Shown here: one piece after another, positions 57,091 through 64,000 of the stretch
How positions within the stretch are numbered: position 1 is the first letter of the stretch
Layout of the letters: each line of letters begins with the position of its first letter
Assembly: GCA_037974665.1 (NCBI GenBank)
Contig: CM075773.1
Span: forward strand, 30,886,853-30,950,852
Origin: Ehretia macrophylla
Taxonomy: Eukaryota; Streptophyta; Magnoliopsida; Boraginales; Ehretiaceae
Direction: 5' to 3'
DNA: 64,000 nt
Notes under the pieces: generated by a model
Database searches by the model: none
What the model was told of the DNA's origin: nothing
Seen by the model: the letters and a program-made list of their open reading frames with translations, nothing else
Position numbers and translations under genes: made by a program

Positions 57091-60000
57091 TCCCAAGGTG
57101 CCATGGGATTCGGTAATAGAAATGTGATGGATTAGGTTGTCGTCCTTTTCACGGCTCACGACGTACGATTTGGGACCCAAAAATAACGTAAAAGATGAAA
57201 AGTGTCCCGAAATTGATGAAAACAATAGATTTTGGGCTCCGAAAACAGGCACAGCCGAGCAGGCTTAGAGCCCCCTTTGTAGAGCTCTCGGAGAGCTTTG
57301 CAACGGCATGCTGTCCGCCGCGTAACTCCTTACGGATCAAAAGTTATGGGCACCCTAGCGACGGATACCTAGTCACAAGCCCCACGGCCTCTGTTTGCGG
57401 GCCCAGCCTCTACGTGAAGTGATGTTGTCTTGCCCAAGGTGCTGTGTGATTCGGTATTAGAAATGTGAAGAATTAGGTTGTCGTCCTTTTCGCGGCTCAC
57501 GACGTACGATCCGGGACTGAAAAATAGCGTAAAAGAAGAAAAGTATCCCAAAACTTATAAAAATGTTCGATTTTGGCCTCCAAAAATAGGCGCAGCCAAG
57601 TAAGCTTGGTGCCCCCTTCATAGAGCTCTTAGAGAGCTTTCCAACGGTATGTTGTGCGACGCGTAACTCCTTACGGATCAAATGTTATGGGCACCGGAGT
57701 GACGTAAATCTGGTCACAAGCCGCACCCCCTCGGTTTGTGGGCCCAGCCTCTACGTGAAATGAAGTTGTCTTGCCCAAGGTGCCGTGGGATTCGGTAATA
57801 GAAATGTGATAGAATGGGTTATCGTCGTTTTCGCAGCTAACGACGTACGATCAGGGACAGAAAAACTGCGCAAAAGAAGATAAGTGTCCTGAAATTGATG
57901 AAAATGTTCGATTTTGGGCTCCAAAAATAGGCGCAGCCGTACATGCTTTGTGCCCCCGTCGTAGAGCTCTCGGAGAGATTTCCAACGGTATGCTATGCGT
58001 CGCATAACTCCTTACGAATCAAAAGTTATGGGCACCGGAGCGACAGATACCTGGTCACAAGCCCCATGCCCTCTATTTGCGGGCCTAGCCTCTACGTGAA
58101 GAAAAGTTGTCTTGCCCAAGGTGTCATGGGATTCGGTAATAGAGATGTGATAGATTAGGTTGTCGCCCTTTTTGCAGCTCACCACGTACGATTCAGGACA
58201 GAAAAATAGCGCAAAAGATGAAAAGGGTCCCAAAATTGATGAAAATGTTCGATATTAGGCCCCAAAAATAGTCGCAGTCGAGCAGGCTTACTGTTTCCAT
58301 CATAGAGCTCTTTGAGAGCTTTCCAACGGTATGCCGTTCGCCGCACAACTCCTTACAGATCAAAAGTTATGGGCACCGGAGCGACGGATACCTGGTCACA
58401 AGCCCCACACCCTCAGTTTGAGGGCCCAGCCTCTACGTGAAGTGAGGTTTTCTGGCCCAAGATGCCGTGGGATTCGGTAATAAAAATGTGATGGATTAAG
58501 TTATCGTCCTTTTTGCGGCTCACGACTTACGATCCGGGAGGGCAAAACAGCGCAAAAGAAGAAAAGTGTTCCAAAACTGATGAAAACATTCAATTTTGGG
58601 CTGCGAAAACAGGCGCAGCCAAGCAGGCTTGGTGCTCCCATTGTAGAGCTCTCGGAGAACTTTCAAACAGTATGATGTGCATCACGTAACTCCTTACAGA
58701 TCAAAAGTTATAGGCACCGGAGCCACGGATACCTGGTCACAAGCCCCATGCCCTCGGTTTGAGGGCCCAGCCTCTACGTGAAGTGAAGTTGTCTTGCCTA
58801 AGGTGTTTTGTGATTCAGTAATAGAAATGTCATTGATTAGGTTGTCATCCTTTTCGTGGCTCACTACGTACAATCTGGGATGGAAAAATAGCGCAAAAGA
58901 AGAAAATTGTCCCAAAACTGATGAGAAGATTCGATTTTGGGCTCCGAAAATAGGTGCAGCCAAGTAGGCTTGGTGTCCCCATCGTAGACCTCTCGGAGAT
59001 CTTTCCAACAGTATGCAGTGGACCGCGTAACTTCTTACAGATCAAAAGTTATGGGCACCGAAGCGACGGATTCCTGGTCACATGCCCCACGCCCTCGGTT
59101 TGAGGGCCCAGCCTCTATGTGCAGTGAAGTTTTCTTGCCTAAGGTGTCGTGGGATTTGGTAATAAAAATGTGACGGATTAGGTTGTCATCCTTTTCGCGG
59201 CTCACAACTTACGATTTGGGATGGAAAAATAGCGCAAAAGAAGAAAAGTGGCCCAAAACTGATGAAAATGTTCAATTTTGGGCTCCGAAAGCATGCACAG
59301 CTGAGCAGGCTTGCTGCTCCTGTCGTAGAGCTCTCGGAGAGCTTTCCAACGGTATGTTGTGAGTCGCGTAACTCCTTACGGATCAAAAGTTATAGGCACC
59401 GGAGCAACGGAGACCTGGTCACAAGCCCCACACCCTCGGTTTTTGAGCCCAGCCTTTACGTGAAGTAAAGTTCTCTTGCCTAAGGTGTCATGGGATTCGG
59501 TACTAGAAATGTGATGGATTAGGTTGTCATCCTTTTCGCGGCTCATAACATATGACTCGGGATGGAAAAACAACGCAAAAGAAGAAAATTGTCCCAAAAT
59601 TGATGAAAATGTTCGATTTTGGTCTCCAAAAATAGGTGCATCCAAGCAAGCTTGGTGTCACCGTCGTAGAGCTCTTGGAGAGCTTTCCAACGGTATGCTG
59701 TGCACCGCGTAACTCTTTACGGATCAAAAGTTATGGGCACCGGAGCGACGGATACCTGGTCACAAGCCCCACGCCCTCGGTTTGAGGGCCCAACCTCTAC
59801 GTGATGTGAAGTTGTCTTGCCCAAGGTGCCGTGTGATTCGGTAATAGAATTGTGATAGATTTGGTTGTAGTCTTTTTCGCGGCTCACGACGTACGAGCCG
59901 GGATGGAAAAACTGTGCAAAAGAAGATAAGTGTCGTGAAACTAATTAAAATGTTCAATTTTAGACTCTGAAAACAAGCACAGCCGAGCACGCTTGGTGCC

Positions 60001-63000
60001 CCCATCGTAGAGCTCTTGGAGAGCTTTCCAACGGTATGCTATGTGCCGCATAACTCCTTACGGATCAAAAGTTATGGGAACCAGAGCGATGGATACCTGG
60101 TTACAAGCCCGACGCCCTCTGTTTGCGGGCCCAGTCCCTACGTGAAGTGAAGTTGTCTTGCCTAAGGTGCCGTGTGATTCGGGAATAGAAATGTGATGGA
60201 TTAGGTTGTCGTTCTTTTCGCGGCTCACGACGTACGATCCGGGACGGAAAAATAGCGCAGAAGAAGAAAAGTGTCTAAAACATATGAAAATGTTCAATTT
60301 TGGGCTCTGAAAATAGGAGAAACTGAGCAAGCTAGGTGCCCCCCTCGTAGAGCTCTCAGAGTGCTTTCCAACGGTACGCTGTGCGCTGCGTAACTCCTTA
60401 TAGAACAAAAGTCATGGGCACCGAAGTGACGGATACCTGGTCACAAGCCCCACGCCCTCTATTTGCAGGCCCAACCTCTATGTGAAGTAAAGTTGTCTTG
60501 CCCAAGGTGTCATGTGATTCGGTAATAGAAATGCAATAGAATAGGTTGTCGTCCTTTTCGCGGCGCACGACGTACGATCTTGGATGGAAAAATTGTGTAA
60601 AAGAAGAAAAGTGTCCCGAAACTGATGAAAATGTTGGATTTTGGGCTCTGAAAATAGGCGCAACACAGCAGGCTTGGTGCCCCTGTCTTTGAGCTCTCAG
60701 AGAGTTTTCCAACGGTATGATGTACTCCGCGTAACTCCTTACGAATCAAAAGTTATGGACACAGGAGTGACGGATACCAGGTCACAAGACCCACGCCCTC
60801 GGTTTGTGGACCCATCCTTTACGTGAAGTGAAGTTTTCTTGCCCAAGGTATCATGGGATTCGGTAATAGAAATGTGATAGATTAAGTTGTCGTCCTTTTC
60901 GCAGCTCACGACGTACGAGTTGGGACGGAAAAATTGCCTAAAAGAAGATAAGTGTCCCGAAACTGAGGAAAATGTTCGATTATCAAAAAATAGGCGCAGC
61001 CGAGCAGGCTTGGGGCCGTTATTGAATAGCTCTCAGAGAGCTTTCCAACGGTATGCTGTGCGCCGTGTAACTCCTTAAGGATCAAATGTTATGGGCACCG
61101 GAGCGAGAGATGCCTGGTCACAAGCCCCACACCCTTCGTTTGCGGGCCCAGCCTCTACGTGAAGTAAAGTTGTCTTGCCCAAGGTGTCATGTGATTCAGT
61201 AATACAAATGTGATGGATTAGGTTGTCGTCCTTTTCGCGGCTCACAATGTATAATCCGGCACAGAAAAATAGTGCAAAAGAAGAAAAGTGTCCCAAAACT
61301 GATGAACATGTTCGATTTTGGACTCCAAATAGGTGCACCCAAGTAGGCTTGGTGCCCCCGTCGTAGAGCTCTCAGAGAGCTTTCCAACGTTATGCTGTGC
61401 GCCGCGTAACTCCTAACGGATCAAAAGTTATGGGCATTGGAGCGACGGATACCTGGTCACAAGCCCCACACCATCAGTTTGCGGGCCCAACCTCTACATG
61501 AATTGTAGTTGTCTTGCCCAAGGTGTGGTGTGATTTGGTAATAGAAATGGGATAGATTAGGTTGTCGTCCTTTTCACGGCTCACGACATACGAGCCGGGA
61601 CGAAAAACTGCGTAAAAGAAGATTAGTGTCCCGAAACTAATGAAAACTTTCAATTTTGGGCTCTGAAAATAGGTGCAGCTGAGCAAGCTTGGTGCCCCTA
61701 TCATAGAGCTCTCAGAGTGCTTTCCAATGGTACGCTGTGCGCCGCATAACTCCTTGCGGATCAAAAGTCATGGGCACCGGAGCGACGGATACCTGGTCAC
61801 AAGCCCTACGCCCTCTACTTGCGAGCCCAGCCTCTACGTGAAGTGAAGTTGTCTTGGCCAAGGTGCCGTGTGATTCAGTAATAGTAATGTGATGGAATAG
61901 GTTTTTGTCCTTTTCGCAGCTCACGACGTACGATCCGGGATGGAAAAATATAGTAAAAGAAGAAAAGTATTCCGAAACTGATGAAAATTTCAATTTTGGT
62001 CTCTGAAAATAGGTACAGCAAAGCAGGCTTGATGCCCCTGTCGTAGAACTCTCAAAGGGTTTTCCAACGGTATGCTGGGCGCCGCGGAACTCCTTACGGA
62101 TAAAAAGTTATGGCACTGAAGCGACGGATACTTGGTCACAAGACCCACGCCCTCAGTTTGCGGGCCCGGCCTTTATGTAAAGTGAAGTTGTCTTGCCCAA
62201 GGTGTCAGGGGATTCAGTAATAGAAATGAGATAGATTAGGTTGTCGTCCTTTTCGCAGCTCCCGGTGTACGATCTGGGACGAAAAAACATCGTAAATATA
62301 GAAAAGTGTCCCAAAACTGATGAAAATATTTGATTTTGGACTCTGAAAATAGGCGCAGCCAAGCAGGCTTGGTGCCTCCATCCTAGAGCTCTCGGAGAAC
62401 TTTCCAATGGTATGATGTGCACTTCGTAATTCCTTACGGATCAGAAGTTATGGGCACCGGAGCGACGGATAGCTGGTCACAAGCCCCACGCCCTCGGTAT
62501 GCGGGCCCAGCCTCTACGTGAAGTGAAGTTGTCTTGCCCAAGGTGCCGTGCAATTTGCTAATAGAAATGTGATGGATTTGGTTGTCGTCCTTTTCACGGC
62601 TCATGATGTACGAACTGGGACTGAAAAACTGCACAAAAGAAGAAAAGTGGCTCGAAATTGATGAAACCATTGGATTTTGGGCTCAAAAAATAGGCGCAGC
62701 CGAGCAAGCTTGTTGCCCCCATCGTAGAGCTCTCATAGAGCTTTCCAACGGTATGCTGTGCGCCGCATAACTTCTTACGTGATCAAATGTTATGGGCACC
62801 GGATCGACGGAGACCTGTCACAAGCACCACGCCCTCTGTTTGTGGGCCCAGCCTCTACGTGAAGTGAAGTTGTCTTGCCCAAGGTTTCGTGTGATTCAGT
62901 AATAGAAATGTGATGGATTAGGTTGTCGTCATTTTCGCGGCTCACGACGTACAATCTGGGACGGAAAAACAGCGCGAAAGAAGAAAAGTGTCCCAAAACA

Positions 63001-64000
63001 AATGAAAATGTTCGATTTTGGGCTCCGAAAATAGGCGAAGCAAAGCAGGCTTGGTTCCCGCGTCTTAAAGCTCTCGGAGAGTTTTCCAACGGTATGCTGT
63101 GCGCCGTGAAACTCCTTACAGATCAAAAGTTATAGGCACCGGAGCGACGGATACCTAGTCACAAGCCCCACGCCCTCTGTTTCCAGGCCCAGCATCTACG
63201 TGAAGTGAAGTTGTCTTGCCCAAGGTACCGTGGGATTCGGTAATAGAAATGTGATGGATTAGATTGTCGTCCATTTCGCGTCTCATGACGTACGATCCGG
63301 GACGAAAAAACAGAGTAAAAGAAGAAAAGTGTCCCAAAACATATGAAAATATTCGATTTTGGACTCTGAAAATAGGTACAACCAAGCATGATTGGTGCTC
63401 CTGTAGTAGAGCTGTCGGAGAGCTTTCCAACAGTATGTTGTGCGCCGCGTAACTCCTTACGGATCAAAAGTTATGGGCACCAAAGCGACAGTTACCTGGT
63501 CACAAGCCCCATGCCCTCGGTTTGAGAACCCAGCCTCTACGTGAAGTGAAGTTGTCTTTCCCAAGGGGCCGTGTGATTCGGTAATAGAAATGTGATAGAT
63601 TAGGTTGTCGTCCTTTACGTGGCTCACGATGTACGAGTTGGGACGAAAAAACTACGCAAAAGAAGATAAGTATCCCGAAACTAATGAAAATGATCGATTT
63701 TGGGCTCCGAAAATAGGCTCAGCCGAGCAGGCTTGGTGACCCCATGGTGGAGCTCACATAGTGCTTTCAAACGGTATGCTGTGCACCGCGTAACTCCTTA
63801 CGGATCCAAAGTTATGGGCACTTGAGCGATGGATACCTGGTCACAAGCACCACACCCTCTGTTTGTTGGCCTAGCCTTTTCGTGAAGTGAAGTTGTCTTG
63901 CCCAAGATTTCGTGTGATTCAGTAATAGAAATGTGGTGGATTAGGTATTCGTCCTTTTCGCGGCTCACGACGTACGATCCGGGACAAACAAATAGCGCAA
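57086..64000 (+). repeat. 340-bp satellite array, block 6 (about 20 monomers)
   Basis: Anchors run from 57326, 57668, 58008, 58349, 58690, 59031, 59372, 59713, 60054, 60394, 60735, 61071 (336 bp), 61410, 61750, 62090, 62430, 62771, 63112 and 63453 to 63794. The array continues off the right edge. Subtype marks such as 'gaagataagtgtcc' (57877, 59923, 60945, 63658) and 'ggtacgctgtgcgc' (60373, 61729) recur, but I could not establish a clean higher-order period here. Confidence 0.97.

Noticed and set aside
60373-61750. Four-monomer higher-order repeat in block 6 suggested by 'ggtacgctgtgcgc' at 60373 and 61729
   Set aside because: Only two occurrences. Some neighbouring marks agree, but others ('gaagataag' subtype) give different spacings, so I could not support a period.
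1-64000. CRISPR-like array of spaced repeats
   Set aside because: The repeat is continuous 340-bp tandem DNA with no short direct repeats separated by unique spacers, and the context is a plant genome.

Overview
This window is plant repeat heterochromatin with no recognisable host gene. About 48.7 kb (76%) is one tandem satellite with a monomer of about 340-341 bp, all on the same strand: roughly 143 monomers in six blocks (1-17585, 20976-34552, 37705-42112, 43572-49013, 53145-53924, 57086-64000). The other 15.3 kb is five non-coding insertions of one LTR-like family (17586-20975, 34553-37704, 42142-43571, 49014-53144, 53925-57085). The TG...CA ends, 5-bp target duplications, lack of any gag/pol frame and lack of a second terminal copy make solo LTRs the best reading. 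A flowering plant is likely, from the LTR style and the long satellite monomer; I cannot name the species or say whether the array is centromeric.

The satellite is organised above the monomer level. A four-monomer unit of about 1,464 bp with one elongated 442-bp monomer runs three times between 3.66 and 8.05 kb, and an isolated copy of the elongated monomer lies at the left edge. A dimer of about 680 bp runs from 9.75 to 11.45 kb. A cassette of seven monomers recurs near 1.6, 8.05 and 12.8-13.2 kb. A segment at 11.87-13.15 kb recurs about 4,080 bp downstream. A 365-bp stretch at 22.55 kb recurs exactly 1,365 bp downstream with about 2.5% divergence. Sequence exchange has therefore worked at many scales.

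The most interesting result is at 36.8-53.8 kb. The solo LTR and the monomers to its right were copied together: the LTR right edge and the next several monomers recur at a constant offset of 5,867 bp, and the LTR copy at 49.0-53.1 kb is followed by the same monomer subtypes in the same order. A retroelement remnant has become part of a very large higher-order satellite unit. The middle LTR copy is truncated, and its broken edge carries a 29-bp inverted piece of the neighbouring monomer.

The LTR family has its own structure. From the TGTGAGG end it carries a degenerate ~20-bp minisatellite, a long AT-rich stretch with an internal tandem duplication in two copies, a strongly conserved core, a TATA-like box, an intron-like GT...AG segment of 148-167 nt, and an end in GGCG-T-[GT]ACA. 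In that orientation the first LTR is on the plus strand and the other four on the minus strand.

Most monomers contain short open frames on both strands. They follow the monomer sequence, shift frame at monomer junctions (341 is not a multiple of 3) and match no family I know, so I annotate no coding region.
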